Positions 13,102 to 26,820 of a DNA stretch of 64,000 bases are shown in pieces. Origin of the DNA: Coptis chinensis (lineage: Eukaryota > Streptophyta > Magnoliopsida > Ranunculales > Ranunculaceae); the NCBI GenBank assembly GCA_015680905.1, contig JADFTS010000067.1, forward strand, positions 1 through 64,000, in the 5' to 3' direction. Position 1 is the stretch's first letter. Each line of letters opens with the position of its first letter. Under the pieces are notes generated by a model that saw only the letters and a list, made by a program, of their open reading frames with translations, made no database searches and was not told the origin of the DNA. The position numbers were made by a program, and so were the translations under genes.

Positions 13102-16100
13102 ATGCAAGGTTTAAAATACAAACATACAAATCTGATCTACTCATACAATACTAGGTGCAGTAGCATGTGAAGGTACTTTCTACTCATGCATATAGCTATC
13201 TGAATAGGCAAACTTGTGTCATCGATAAATATTTCCATCGTCTGAGGCAAATATACATCGATGTCACATATATGCGCTAATTTGTAAATCGATATTACGT
13301 AAATGTATATCAACGATAAGGTGAATTTGAATCACTCATCATTATCTAAATACCTTAGCATCTGAATATAGTATACATCTTGAGAATAGATGACAAAACT
13401 AAACATGCAAAGTTTTATACCTAAACTAAAATCGACTCTTGTATTGCATAATAAATCGATTTGACAATACTCATTGAGATTAGAATGTCCTATAGAGAAG
13501 CGGCTTTACCCGTGAAATTTTAGAAACAACTTACCCAACTAAGATTTTAACCCTCGTTGGAATGTTCTCCTCTTTCTTGACAAAATCGACTTAATATACA
13601 ATGCCGTTAATGCGTTATCGTAAAAAACATCAAACATTTAACAAGCAACATTTATCATTAGAAAGACATATACCCATGCAATACAATACCATTAATATGT
13701 AAATATACATTCATATGCAATTCATGTCCGTGTAATCGTATATAAATATTTACCGTTATCTGAACTTGATTCATGCATAATTCGAGGCTAAAGCTTAAAT
13801 AATAATCCATAAATTTTTTCCTAATACTATATACATGGCATTCATGCAGAAAAACATACTAATAATAATATAAATAAATTACAATAATACTGAAAATTGG
13901 AACACCTAGCTTCCAGCGTTTTAAGCCAAAAGATATGAAACGGGCGTTTTGATTAAATTAAGCGAGTAATCCCAAAGGATTATCGACTTTTTCGATCTTG
14001 GACCAAATATTTAGGCCTGGAAAAGGATCAAGGTGGATCGAGGAGATCTTGGTGGCTGAAAATGGCGATAACGGAAGAAATTCACCCGAGGGCCGGGTCC
14101 CATCAGCCTACCCGCGGCCACGCCGAGCGCCGCAGTCTTTTTCGAGAATGACTTGAATTTTCCGCGATGTCTTATAATTTGCTGAAATGATGTTTCCCGA
14201 TCCTAACTTTTGGTACACGAAGGTGGAGCGGAAATTTTTTGGATTCTGAGGTTGTTTCTGAGGCAAAATCTGAAAAAAAAAAAAAAAGCGTAAAACAAAT
14301 GAAGCGTAAAAGAAAGAAAGAGAATGGGGTTCCCCTTGATGCAACTTTAAACTTTGTAGCCCAAGTTCTATGGCTTTAGAACAGCTTAATGTATGCATTT
14401 GATATTAAACTTTTTCACGACCACTTAGAGCTTAGAACTCTCTAAATTGAAGCAAAAGAAATCAAGGTTCCTTACTCACGATCTTAGTTGAGTAGAGTTT
14501 AGAATAAGGATTGAACTACCTAAAGTATAGAACAACTACAAATTGGATGTTACAATAAGGGAACTAAGGAGTAAGGGTCTATTATAAATGTTAGATTTTT
14601 ATCATTCCTACTTAAACATTAAAGAAAACATTAAGTTGAAAACATGCACTTGATACTAAAAATAGAAATTTGGAAGAGAAGTTGGAGAGTTAATCCTCCT
14701 CATGTGAGCTACCATTAGTGTTGATTTGAAATAGGTTTTATTCTTCCTAAACTCATAGACAAGTCCCTAGCGGAAAAATATAATTGATCCCTAGCATGCA
14801 TGGCTCAAGAAGAGCTCATACATGCTAGAAGTGAAAACAAACAATGACTTATCTCTAAGCTCATTGTTTGATTTCTAACTAGACACTACACCAACTATCA
14901 TTTTGGGATAGGATGTAGTGTTAGTTGTTTATCCTAAAACCTACCAAACTCACAACCAATGTTTTCCCTCACATGAGTTGGATTAACTCCCCAAAGGGAA
15001 GTTAGCTCATGATCCTTGGGACAAGGACTTATGAACTAATAAAAACTCAAAGAGAAGAGAGAGAAGAGAGAATCCACAACCAAACTCACTTATATATTTC
15101 TAGAAGAACTAGAAGAACAAGTGTTCCTCCATTAAAACTATTACAAGCTTTTTTTTTTGCAAAATAAAATAAAACTCACTTCTCATTTTCACTAAGGAAC
15201 TAAAATAATGTCATGTGAGGAAAATAAGTCAAAGGGAGTAAATGGAGTATCCCCACCTTTGTCTAATTTCTTCTCCATTTGAGAGAAATCTCATTTCCTC
15301 CCGTGAATTATCAAACCACATTGATTCATTTTTATCTACCACATTAAAACAAAGTGACACCTTGCCTTTTTCTCACTATTAACACCTAATCTAATTTATT
15401 ACATGCAAGGTGTCAACTTTGCACCAATAATTTGTTATCTTTGTCTTGACATGCTCCATGATTGATGACTCATCAATCTTGTGGCCCGCATAGTGGGTCC
15501 ATGTGCGATCGATGGCGATCCGTTATTTTGGGCGGTTTACAACTTCCCGCCTATCGCGTAGAGTTCATCATACGATTATGCAGGCGACTCTCTTATGCAT
15601 TAGTCTGGTTCGAGAGGTAGGAGCTTTGGAAGTATGATGCTTCTCGTGGATTTGAAAAATTCATATATCGCCGTTCCTCGTGCTTTATTACGAGGTTTAA
15701 CCAATATTTCCATGTTTCTTGCAAATACCTGCAAAAGTATGAAAACATATTTATTTCATGATTATTAAACACATAATTAACCAAATTTATATGTCTCAAT
15801 GGGGTTTCATAATACACTTTTGGATGCTTATCACATGCCAACATATGCCCATTGTGGGAAGTCACCGTTAGAGAATGATGCAGTATATGAAGCGGTTGGA
15901 AAAAAAAAAAGGTCTGCATAAAGGCAACTGCATTGGCTTTGCAATTTGGCTAAAATGCTATTATGTGCAATGTTAGATATAAATGTTAGTGTGTGCACAT
16001 TGTCAGGAAAGCACCCTAAAGGCTTCAGCTGATTCTATTCCATCTTTAAAAGGTATTAGTATTTTTAAATTAGTAGATGCATGTTATGTGCCTTTGTGAG

Positions 16101-16292
16101 ATGAGTTTGTACATGCTATGCAGACTTGAAGCGAGGAAGGGATTTTAGATGATAAAGCGAAATAAGAATCTAGAGTATGTGGAATATGCTAACAAGAGTA
16201 GAGTTTTTGGTTGCTAATTTGGCGGTCGTGAACACCAGATTCTGATTTTGATAATTACAAAGTCTTTCGATGACTTGCATCGCTATCTGAGG
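12600..16292. other. No recognisable gene
   Basis: AT-rich sequence that should include the leader and LTR of the minus-strand gypsy element, though neither could be delimited. A 34-T run is at 13061-13094. A GC-rich patch at about 14080-14140 stands out. Short open frames (for example 14108-14398 and 15593-15919, minus) show nothing I recognise. Confidence 0.45.
13061..13094. repeat. Poly-T run (34 nt)
   Basis: Uninterrupted T run preceded by TTTAA-rich simple sequence. Confidence 0.9.
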
Positions 16293-16517
16293 GGATATAA
16301 GCATTTATTTAAAAGAACAACTTTAGAAGCCTCGGTTTTCTGAAGGATGATTGTTAATCGATATCACATTCGAGGTTGGCGAGGAAAGCGTTCGAGGGCT
16401 CACAAGTTGATACTTGCTACTGGCTCTCCTGTGTTTAGGGACCAGTTTTTTGGACTAATTAGAAATACAAACATTGATAAAGTAGTAGTGGAGGATGTTG
16501 AACCTGCTGTTTTTAAG
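16293..16517 (+). pseudogene. MATH-BTB (BPM-type) protein fragment
   Basis: The first part reads GYKHLFKRTTLEAS and then FLKDDC in a shifted frame. This matches the end of the MATH domain of plant BPM proteins, which recruit substrates to CUL3 ubiquitin ligases. It is followed by BTB/POZ sequence AHKLILATGSPVFRDQFFG and a VEDVEPAVFK segment. The fragment ends in AAG followed by GT, so 16517 may be an old splice donor. At least one frameshift and an in-frame stop break the reading, and the start of the MATH domain is missing. It is not functional. I could not place the following exon with confidence. Confidence 0.7.
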
Positions 16518-18520
16518 GTGTTTTACTTGAATCTCATCTCAACTGTTTCATGTATGCTCTGTATTATGATGTATAGTTAAGCATGTAGATGCACCACAAG
16601 TTGTGCAACCTAAAGCAATTTTTGTGTGGCTGGATTCTTTGAAATTGTTGGTTACATTTCAGATGTGCATTTGTTTCTTTTTGACATAGTAACAGTTTTC
16701 TTATATTAAATTGCTAGGCAGCCTTTTGCAGTGACGAAAAAGCTTAGAAAAAGACTGAGCACTACAGCTGATTGTTCTGCCCACCCTCGCTTCTCCGAAC
16801 CATTAACAAAAGTGCTTAACTTCAAGCCAGGTGTATAATCATTATTATACATCCTATTTCTTCTTCCACTATGAAAGGTTTGGCTCGCTGGGCATTTGTC
16901 CTTAAGTCCTTCAAGGAGGCCAGTTGTTCATGTTGGAGAGAGTGCTTTCGGTCGACAACCACTACTTACGTTGAGCTTCTGAACTCTATTTCTTCCTCTT
17001 TTAAGCTCTTCCTTCTCTTATGGGACTTGAAGCCAAGTATGAAGATGAGGCTTTTCTCCGCCGATAGATCGACAAAGTCGCCTTACTAAATAGGGACACT
17101 TAGCTATCCCTAAAATGATTCAACCCGGCGAAGGCCAAGGGCGAGTGGAAGGAAAGTGTTTGAGCCAAGTGCCTAGGCGAAGTCGACCAATTCTTACTAA
17201 TAGTCTTAATGTATCTCTGTCTCTCTGGATCATTTCTTTAAGTCAACATAACAAACCAAGCTGATTGTTCTATATTTATTTGTGTCTAATTAAATTGATC
17301 CTACTTTTTTTTTTTTAACGAGCTATGGGATCTTCTTTTTAAAAGTCATTTGATGCACACATAAAGCGTATTTGCCCATCATATCCAAAAAATGATGTTT
17401 ATACGAGAGGCTGTGATGGTGTTGTGAATGATAAGCATAGAGTTCACATGTTGAAGGTCTTCAAAGTCATGCCAAAGGGAATGATAACATATTGCAAATA
17501 TTACTCTCTGAATTTCTCACATGCATCATAAATTATTTTATATTGCAATTTAATTGGACAAATAGAGTTAAATAAATTGTTTCTTCTTCTAGTGCAATGA
17601 TGAGAAAAGAATCTTCGCCACATTACTTTTGCTCCTCGGCCGACTTCTTCATGATGACATTGAGGTTTTACGGGTTCTCAGCGTCGATTCGACAAGACTC
17701 GATAAGTCCATAAATGGAATCAATGACGAGAGGTGCAAACACAATTCTTGAGAGATGAAATTTCCAAAAGTACAGACAAGTCTCAAAGTGTGAGTCTTCT
17801 AGGGTGATAGCCTCTTACGGAGTTAAAATTGTTGGTGAGCACGGAGAATTAGATGTGGATCAATATAAGGTTGGCCTTGAAGGAGCTAAGCCCTCTCTGT
17901 CTTTAGTTTGTCATATCTATTCTTAACACAGTCTTGATCTAACTTCAAATTTGCATTTAAAGGTGCGGTGTAATTGACATTTACTCGATAGTATGCCTCC
18001 TCTGCGTCGGTATTTAGCAAAGAACTTCTGATCCGAGAAATTCCGCGGTCGGTTGAGAGAGGTATTTTAGTTTATATAGCTTTTCGGTACAAGTGTCCAT
18101 ATATATTTTTAGAAGTCTATCTTGATATTTCTTTGATTTTACTCATACAAAAAACCCAAACAATGTACCTTAGTGAGAGATGAATCTTTGATGAACCGTT
18201 TTTCCTTCAAAACACATTGTTTCGATTCTCATCGCAATCCCAAGGGAGGTAATGTCTGGAATAGATTAGGTAAGCGAGAACAAAGGAATGTGAGGGTTGA
18301 GACAATGGAGGTTGAGGATGTTGATTTAGTAAAAGATGGAATAGTGGAACATCACGGAGAAGCACATGATCGAGAAAACATCGGTGTCTTTTGGTAGACT
18401 TCGGTAGGAGATCAATGGGAGAAACTCCTTCTCCGATAATGGCCATATCTCTAAAACCAATGGCGAATATAAGAGATTGGACCATGATGTTAATGCAGTG
18501 TGCTCTCCACATCATGCGGT
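16518..18520. other. Unresolved sequence after the MATH-BTB fragment
   Basis: Several short plus-strand open stretches (near 16715-16840, 16871-17089, 17595-17750 and 18173-18397) look coding-like in composition. They contain stops and show no family I can name. They may be further exons or remnants of the MATH-BTB locus or of other genes. Confidence 0.3.
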
Positions 18521-21500
18521 AGTTATTATAAGAAGAGAGTTTAGTGAGATTGGTTACGGTCTGCTAATGGATCAATATCTTTGAGAGTGAGAAATTCAGG
18601 CATCTCAAGATAGAGAACCACTTGAAGAGTTCAAAAGATCATCATCTGCTAAAAAGCTTGATCACTTTCGAGCGTGAACAACATTGCCTGCGGTACTAGG
18701 CAAACAACATTCCTCGGATCTTTGCTACCTTGAGTTCTCTTTTCCAGATGTCATGATCTTGGATCTCTTGCCTTTAGATATCACACATCATATTAAAACT
18801 CAAACATTAAGCGTTTGCTTGGTCTAAGTATATCCTGAAATCGGTATATCGCTATCCTAACTACTATGTCAATTTGGGCTTCTTTATTTTCATACCTACT
18901 CCAAGAATGCATCTATCGACATTCCCGACATTAATTTTAAAAAAACAAACAATTTCATTTTAGATAGTAGATTATCTATTTTGTTGTTTATTCTTTTACA
19001 TATTTTTCAGTGGGGTGAGTCATTATTCTTTTTTGGTTGAAATCTGAAGTCTAACTGTGACCCTTAGGATCCGGCGGATCCTTAGAATATTTCATCTTAC
19101 TTAGCTTTATCGTTTATTGAAAACACTTGGGAAACATACCAAGCTGGATCTCTAGATAATGTTAGTAGACCATGTAGTGTAAATAAAAAATGATAAGGAT
19201 CACAAAACTAAATTGTATGAATTGACTTTGCTTATATACTCTCTTAAGATATTGGATTCAAATTTTTTAACAACATGGAATGACGGAGTCATAACTCTTC
19301 TTCCTTTGAACTTCTACTGTCATGCCAACTTTGTTACCATTCTTTAATAACTTAATAGCTTTGGTATTGGAATTTTTATATTAGATTCGCCAGGGCGCCA
19401 TGAGTTATGCCTACTTCGTTCTAAATATTACCACTGATATAGATATATAATTTTAGCTATAATTATGTGATTTAGCATAACCTAAGCAAGTTAGGGTGGA
19501 TGCTTACTCTATTCAGCTTGGGCATGGCAAGAAGAATAATATAAAGGAAAGTGTCAAAGGTTTTGTTGGTTATAGAATGATTTAGTTTGTGTTAGATTTC
19601 AACAATAAGAAATATTTTATTTAGAGTATACAAGCACCAACAGCTTCAACAATGCACAAATTTGAGTCTCTATATGATGCAACTAAGAAAATTTTTTGTG
19701 ACCTTTTTGGAAGTAGAAATTTCATTGTTGGATTATATTTCATTATCACTGTGCAGTATGGTTCCTTGAGCTAATGGACATCATGATGTCTTGGTTGCTG
19801 GTGTCGAAGAAAAACAAGATTACACAATATTAGTATTTCATGACTATAAAGCGAAGAAGTGATTTGTTAGTGGTTTGATATTTGTTATTTGGTTGAACCA
19901 CTTTGTGATATCAATTATTTTAAAACTGAGATTTTAGCAGAATCAAGCTTCAACAAATGGTATAGATATAACATAGTTTTGTCTAACTTGAAAAGTAAGT
20001 TCATGTGTTCAATGCATCGAGTCTACTTATGTCGTCATGATAACTTCAAGAATGTAGTCCATTTGCAATTTTGCAACACAATACCATGCCAAAGAAATCT
20101 ATTACAGCTAATACAATAACATCATAGCTAATGATAATACAATGGTTGCCATGAATATCTCCACAAAGTTCAAATGGAATGGAAAACAATAATAGATCCA
20201 TTGTGATAATTGATAAACTATTATTGTAAATGCAAGTTTGAATGTATTGCGATACAAATAAGAATAACGTTAACACACTATTTAAAGCTTTTAAATGGTA
20301 ATCTTGCCACATAGCCATCTTGGAAAGCTTTTATTTACACATTCAAATCACTCCATATATTATATCGCCTTAATAGAACAAATATTTACGATTGTACAAT
20401 GTATTTTTCCTAATTGTTTCTCAATGTGATGGTTTCTAAGTAAATAAATAAATAAAATTTGTTAGCTAGCTACAATTTCTTTCTCTTTCAAGCTACTTAC
20501 TTATTTAAACCGACCAAAATATTTAAAAGCGACAAAAAGGGAGTTGATGGATTAAGCTAGATCATTAAAGAAGACAATGATAAAAAAAAGTTATTCTTCT
20601 TGCATTTTTTTTTTTTTTAGATATTTTATTCTCGATTAATAGAATAACAATTATGTTGCACACCATGATATAATATTCTTATATCTTATAGATAGTATAC
20701 TCATATGAATCCAACAATGTTCTTCAATCACATATAAATGCTTTCGACAAGATAATTACACAACCAGCAGCACAAAGGTTAACTTCATCAACATAATACC
20801 TATTTTTTTGGTAGACTAGTTTGTGGCATATGCACTAATATTGACTATATTACAAGCGGTTAAATACCTCTTGAATATATTTATTAAGCACCATGGCAGA
20901 GCATCAAAAATCGAATCGGACAAAAGAACACAACTAAGCGTGTCGAAGTGTTATTTTCTTATTGAAGTTTTGTCAGACCTCGACACATTATTAATCTAAA
21001 ACATATTACATAATATATCCATTCAAACAAATGTAATATGTTACTATTCTAATTTACATCGTTCATTCCTTTGAGTTTCTCCACCCCAATTTCCTTTCCT
21101 AGAGCGTGCAGCATTCATTACCCGTTTACTAGTTACATATAAAACATCGTAAAACCAACTTGCACATAAGAAAAGCAAGCCATATGGCCGAAGTTCAATA
21201 CCTTGAGTAAGCGAGTAAAACCAAAAGCTGCACATCAGCATCACTCTCCAAATTCAAGCCTTCATCTCATCTATAATACTAAACAAAAATTTTACAAACT
21301 TATAAGCTATGATGCACGGATACTCCTAAAATGTCATTGCACCCATATCGGTCGAGATGCGATACCGATTAGTCTTGGATACTTCTAGAGTACTAGAATC
21401 TCTAGAAATAGACCCGATCGGTAGTTCTACTCCATTGAAATGTAAATTGTTCTTGAGGCCTCATCTTTGTATTGACTTTGACATGTGTTATAATAGTTTT

Positions 21501-22480
21501 CACATGTTCACGACTAACTTTACTCAAAGAACTACTAACATAATTTTTAGAATACACATATATTTTAAAATATTCATATTAATTAAGCTGTACCCATAGG
21601 CGTTACCGTATCTAATATTTTGAAAAACCGTAATGTACCCGTACGGTGTCGCCGTATTGGTACCCATACCAGATCCATGCATCATAGCTTATAAGCTTTA
21701 CTCCATCTGGCTTTTCTCTTAAACAGGACTAGTGCATCCCAGCGGACATGTTAGGTAAGAGTGGCTTATATAGTGTCTTGAACAACTTTTAATTTACGTT
21801 TATTAACTTTTTCATTTAAATATATATAACACTATATAAGATGTGCAAGACACTATATAAGCTGCTCAAGACACTATATAACATGTCCGTAAATGGGCGT
21901 CCATTTAAAGAAAGTTGTTACTCCCATATAATTAAGATTAAACCAAAGAAAAATCTAAGCTTGGCTTAAATACGAATTCCATAAACTTTAGCATTAGCTC
22001 GATTCTTTCAAACATCATAGAGAATTCATTTGTACCTACCAAATGTAAACAAGATAAAACACAGATAAAAATCCTAATTTTGATTAGGGTTTGGGTTTGA
22101 GAGCTTACCAAAGAAGAATCAGCGTCAAAGAGTGAGACAAAGTCTTCAAATCACCTTTTCGGCAGCTAGCTTCAATGATTCAATCATCTTCAAGGTTATT
22201 CTGGATCGCCCTTCGAGCTTCAATGGCGGTCTGGAGAGCTCAAAATGAGAAACTGGAATTTTTAAAGGATAATTAAAAGAATAAAAGAAATCCTTCACTA
22301 ACGAAATAATTAATTGCGGTCAATATCTATGAAAGAGATATTCGGGGCGTGGATAATCCTACTCTAGTGAATCCCACCCTCTCTGCTTCTTCAGATTGTT
22401 TTTAGAAAGTGGTGTCGATTGATGTTCTTCATTGAGCGAGGGAGCTTTTCAATTAAGGACAACCAATTACTTCAATAGTT
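18521..22480. other. No recognisable gene
   Basis: AT-rich intergenic-type DNA with only short open frames, all without recognisable domains. Contains the inverted repeat at 21744-21888. Confidence 0.5.
21744..21888. repeat. MITE-like inverted repeat
   Basis: GGACATGT at the left pairs with ACATGTCC at the right end. Inside, TTATATAGTGTCTTGA (left arm) pairs with CAAGACACTATATAA-type sequence, which occurs twice on the right. This folds into a hairpin of about 145 bp. No target-site duplication is evident, so MITE is only one explanation. Confidence 0.55.
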
Positions 22481-22499
22481 TGAAGAGTCACAAACCATC

Positions 22500-23340
22500 A
22501 TGCCCTTCCAAATGCTCTTCAGTTTTGGTATTCTTTCAAATTCAATGTCTTCCAACTTAGGAAGTCGCGATGGTATTATCACTTATAAGTGCTAGTGTTG
22601 TTCTTTGTTGTTTAGCCCTTCACGGTTCTTCTACAATTAGCTCCTCAATTCCATTACAATCCCACCCTGGCGATCTCTTTTAAGGTTTTGAAAGTGTTGT
22701 TGTAATAAGCTCGATTGAAAATAGAGAGTCTAGTTTATTTAAAGATTGAAAGGTAGCAACTGCCAAGAGTTGTTTGTGCATTAATATCCGACTCCAAGTG
22801 TTCTTCAATTTTGGTAAACCTCTCAACCACAATTTATATAACCTTGAATCTTGGAATGATGTCACTATTATGAAGAGTACTACTACAGCTCCATTCACTG
22901 CTCTAATCTCCATCCACTATCGCTAGCTCCTCCAATTGCTCACAATTCCCAGCTTTGATCTCTTCAAGGTTATGTAGCATTTGAAGCAACCTTGTCGAGA
23001 ATAAATTTTTTATACTATGACAATTCCGAATCGCTAACCTCTTCAAACAAGGAAAAGCTCCTTGTGCTGGGACCTTCTCATATATCTTGCGTAGATCCTG
23101 ACACGAATTGAATCTCATCTTCTCGATCCGTCGTAGGAAGATGCCCTCTTCATCTTTTGGAACCATGAATTCGATTGAGTAGCAAAAAAGAATTTCAAGT
23201 GCTCGTAGTTCCGTCGATCAAATCATTCAAGCACAACTTTGGTAACCTTGTGATTTCATTAAAGTGTCGAAGTTGAAGAAATTGAGTGTGCTTTGGAAGT
23301 GAGAGGACAAACATGTCTTCAAATATGTCTTGCACTATCC
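22500..23340 (-). pseudogene. NLR (CC-NBS-LRR) leucine-rich-repeat fragment
   Basis: Two open frames (22903-23166 and 22680-22913, minus) read like the LRR region of plant CC-NBS-LRR immune receptors. The first gives a FPCLKRLAIRNCHSIKNL-like repeat, then LLQMLHNLEEIKAGNCEQLE; the second gives RLYKLWLRGLPKLKNTWS. The upstream minus-strand sequence to about 23340 gives further LRR-like phrases in other frames. No P-loop, GLPL or MHD motif from the NB-ARC domain is seen nearby. Stops and frame changes make it a relic of the C-terminal half of a resistance gene. In intact NLRs this part recognises effectors or restrains the receptor. Confidence 0.72.
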
Positions 23341-25907
23341 ACTAGATCTGAAACGATGACATATAACAGAAAGACTTAACAAGGCCTTGCGCTTTATACT
23401 GACAAAATGCTATCTTTAAAAGAATGTATTATTTTCTCTCAATTTACCATCTTCCTAAATCTTTGAGACCTCTTGATCCTAAAACCATGCACTAGGTCAA
23501 GCGATCAAAGATAACCTCAACTAAATACAAGTTCTTTTATGTATCTTTCCAACCCCAAGTTGCATATGCAGGAAAAGTAGGGATAATTAAAATAAAGAAG
23601 CGAGAAGAATGCACAAATTTAAAGTAATAATGTATAACATGAAAAGATAGGATAAAGAAAGACATACCACTTTCAATAATCAACAAAGGATAAAAAGAAT
23701 GGAACTTGAATTAATGTCCTACCTAAGTAGGCGTGGTACAGAAAACTAATTAGCTCCAAAGAATGGAGGCGGTAAATCAAAAGCAAGTAACAAATTGAAA
23801 AAAGCGTGTCGAATGGCACTCTTGGATTTTTGGTAGGCGAGAGGAAATAACATCAATGGTATAGAAACCTTATCCCAAGTCCATCACCTCCACCTCTCTC
23901 TCTCTCTTCTTCCCTCTCACCATTGCACTATCACCAGGAGTTGGTCTTATATTTCATTACCACTAACTAAAGCTAAAGATAAACACACTAAATTTTCTTT
24001 TACTCCTTCACCTACCTACTTCTTTATAAGAAGAAGTCCCAAACCAAGCTGGCATCACCAGTGAAGATGAATATAAGCTACCCCCAAGGTTGATTATAAT
24101 TGTTATTTGCATTTGGTTAGTTAAAATAGTTAATAGAAAAGGTAAAGAGAACATTGTTTTCTGATCATGTTGAACGATTTGTTTATTCCAGGGATGAGTC
24201 GTGTGGAAGGGAGGAAATGGAAAAGGTGGGATAGCAACATTCCTTGGTTTTGGCTTCTGGGGCCATGCCTAGGGATTTGTACAATCTGGTGGAAGGTATA
24301 AAGGTGATGGAGCAAAGCATGGATGAGGTTGCACAGGGGAAGGAGTGGGCCGAGGCGCCAATTGTCTATGAGGTCCAATCAAGGTAGAATCTGCTTGCAC
24401 ATATTTCCTTTTATCTTATTGTATTGTCCTCGTTTAACCTCGTGCCTTTTCGATTATGCAACTGGTGTTAATACAAATGATTGAAATATGATGATGAGTA
24501 TGTAGTGGTGGATTATGGAGCTCAACTTGTTATTGGGCTACATAATGATCTTGAGAACATTCCTTCCATAGTATTTTTAGGTCATTACCTAAAACTGGCC
24601 CTGGATATGAACTTCTAGTGAATAGTGAATACTTTGGTTCTATACAATAAGATTACAAAAACCAATTAAAGGAAGAAATATATAAGAGACTACTTAATTA
24701 TGTATGTTACAATGTTCAATGTAGCATTGCTACCTACATTTATAACTTCTTCTATCAATCCCTGAAACATTGTGTTGTCCATTGCTTCCGTCCAACTACA
24801 ATTGTCCAAGTCCCATTATGAACACAATGAATTTGCTGGCATTTGGAGGGGAAATTTGCAATTTGAACAAACAGGCAGCAATACTCTTATAATGGTTATG
24901 ATTGCAAGGACAATGAATAATAATGTGATCATCTTATACCAATGCTTGAAGCTTCACGAAGAAGTGCGACTTTTGTAGAATCTTTGATTAAGTTTCACCT
25001 TTAAGTTTGTTGTATTATCAAATGAGGACTTGGATGATGCACACAACCAACAAATATGCATAGGTCAAACACAAGACCGTAATAGAGATACTAGAAGTGG
25101 AGTCTCGTTAGAATGCATAAATGAAAACATATACAGCCGATGAGGATAGGCACATTGAAAAACAAGTCCTTCATGAAAACAAACTATACCAAATTAGCCC
25201 CATTAAGGAAAAACCTCACTCCTTAATTCGACCTAAAACAATATGAGTGGGGACACTATATATATATTCTTTTATGTCTTTGCACAACAAAAGTCAAGTT
25301 AGCCCGATTTCACGAGCAATTCCATTGAGGGGGATATACTTGCCCTAAAGCGGCTACCAAGGAATCCATCAATTACATGTAAGGAGATCCTGGGGAAAAA
25401 GCTCTATCCGAGGTAGCCTTGTTAATATGGCGTATAGGTAGTCTTGTCAATATAGTGGTATCAAAGTGATGCAAGCGATATCCTTAGGCCCTTGCAGGTG
25501 TAAAAGAAAAGTTGCAAAGCGGTTGAGGGCTTTGGGGTCTTGTAGAAACTCACCGAAGCCTTCTGCTTTGACCGCGAGTCAAAACACTTGTGCAATACAA
25601 ATAGCAGCCATCATTTACTTCATAATCCTTTGCTCTATACCGTTTAGTAGTATATGATATTATGCCATTTAAAGAAATGCATAGCAACTCATTTTATCGG
25701 AATCTATCAATAGACATGCGACTAAGAGGCATATACCCTAATTTGGGCACCATCCATCGGCTTCGAGCTTTGCAAAGGTCTCTGCCTCCATATGTATTAG
25801 GCCCGGACACAGTGGATTCTGGTAATCTCAAGCTCCATATTTTTTAAAATTCTTACAAGAAGAAAATAATAAATCTCACAAATGATTACATCCATTAGAA
25901 ATTACTA
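23341..25907. other. No secure gene
   Basis: Mostly AT-rich. At about 24225-24387 a plus-strand stretch preceded by TTCCAG could be a lost terminal exon (it contains AMPRDLYNLVEGIKVMEQSM), but I do not recognise it. At about 25456-25471 a TGGTATCAAAGTG-like sequence resembles the tRNA-iMet primer site of copia elements with mismatches; no LTR was found beside it. Confidence 0.35.
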
Positions 25908-26820
25908 CAATAGGGAGAGACTCTAGAGGACAAATAAGCTAAAGAAAAACTCTAGAGGACCGTTATTTTTGTAATCACTCCCAAGGACACGGTGGATGAA
26001 AGTTCAAGTTTACCTTGGCCTTAAAATAAGAGCGGCTGCGGGTAGATGAAAGGTCAAGTATACCTGAGAAAATAAATGGCAGACCTAGCGAAACAACCGG
26101 TTATGAACGGTGATTGTTCCGTACCCACAATAAGTATGAACAATGATTGTTATACCTATATCATATGAACAATGGCTATGAACATTGGTTATTTAAAATT
26201 TTGATATGAACGTAGCTATGGAACAATGGGAATTAATTTAAGTACCTATTTTGAGCTATGAAACGAAGCATTGCTTTCATTACCTATCATATGTATGAAC
26301 GGTGATCTAGTTATGAACGTGGTGTTCATACTTTACAATAAAATTATGAACATTTAATTGTTATTATATCCATATTGAACATCAGCTATGAATATTGATT
26401 GGCTGAAGTATGGGCCCAAGCGGATATGAACGATGCTTGTTCATGCCCCAAATTATGAACATTAGCTATGAACAGTAGGTATGAAACAGATATAGACAAT
26501 AAAATGTTCACACCCAAAGCGGATATGAACATTGTTGTTCATACCTTAACTGGTATCAAAAAGCATGAACCAAAGCTTGGATATGAACATTGATTGTTCA
26601 TGCCTAAAACATATGAACAATAAATGCCCAAAATATATATGAACATTGATTGTTCATATAAATACACCCGGTTGACGATGATGCGGGTCGGTCTGGGTTA
26701 ATTAGTCAAGAGTATACTTGAACTTTCATCTACCCGGTCCTTGAGAGTTACAAAAATAAAAAAAGTGTCATTGAGAATTACTTTTTGGGCATTTTTGTCC
26801 TTGAGAGTCACTCCATCCAG
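25908..26820. mobile_element. Non-autonomous element with long inverted repeats
   Basis: The left end (GGGAGAGACTCTAGAGGAC, then GTTATTTTTGTAA, then GGATGAAAGTTCAAGT and a second copy GTAGATGAAAGGTCAAGTAT) reappears as the reverse complement at the right (26709-26814). The arms are roughly 100-150 bp and imperfect. TACTA occurs at both outer borders (25903-25907 and 26821-26825) and may be a target-site duplication. The interior has no coding capacity. It is full of GAACA...TGTTC palindromes embedded in a TATGAACA-type repeat. It fits a foldback or MULE-like MITE; the superfamily is not settled. Confidence 0.65.
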
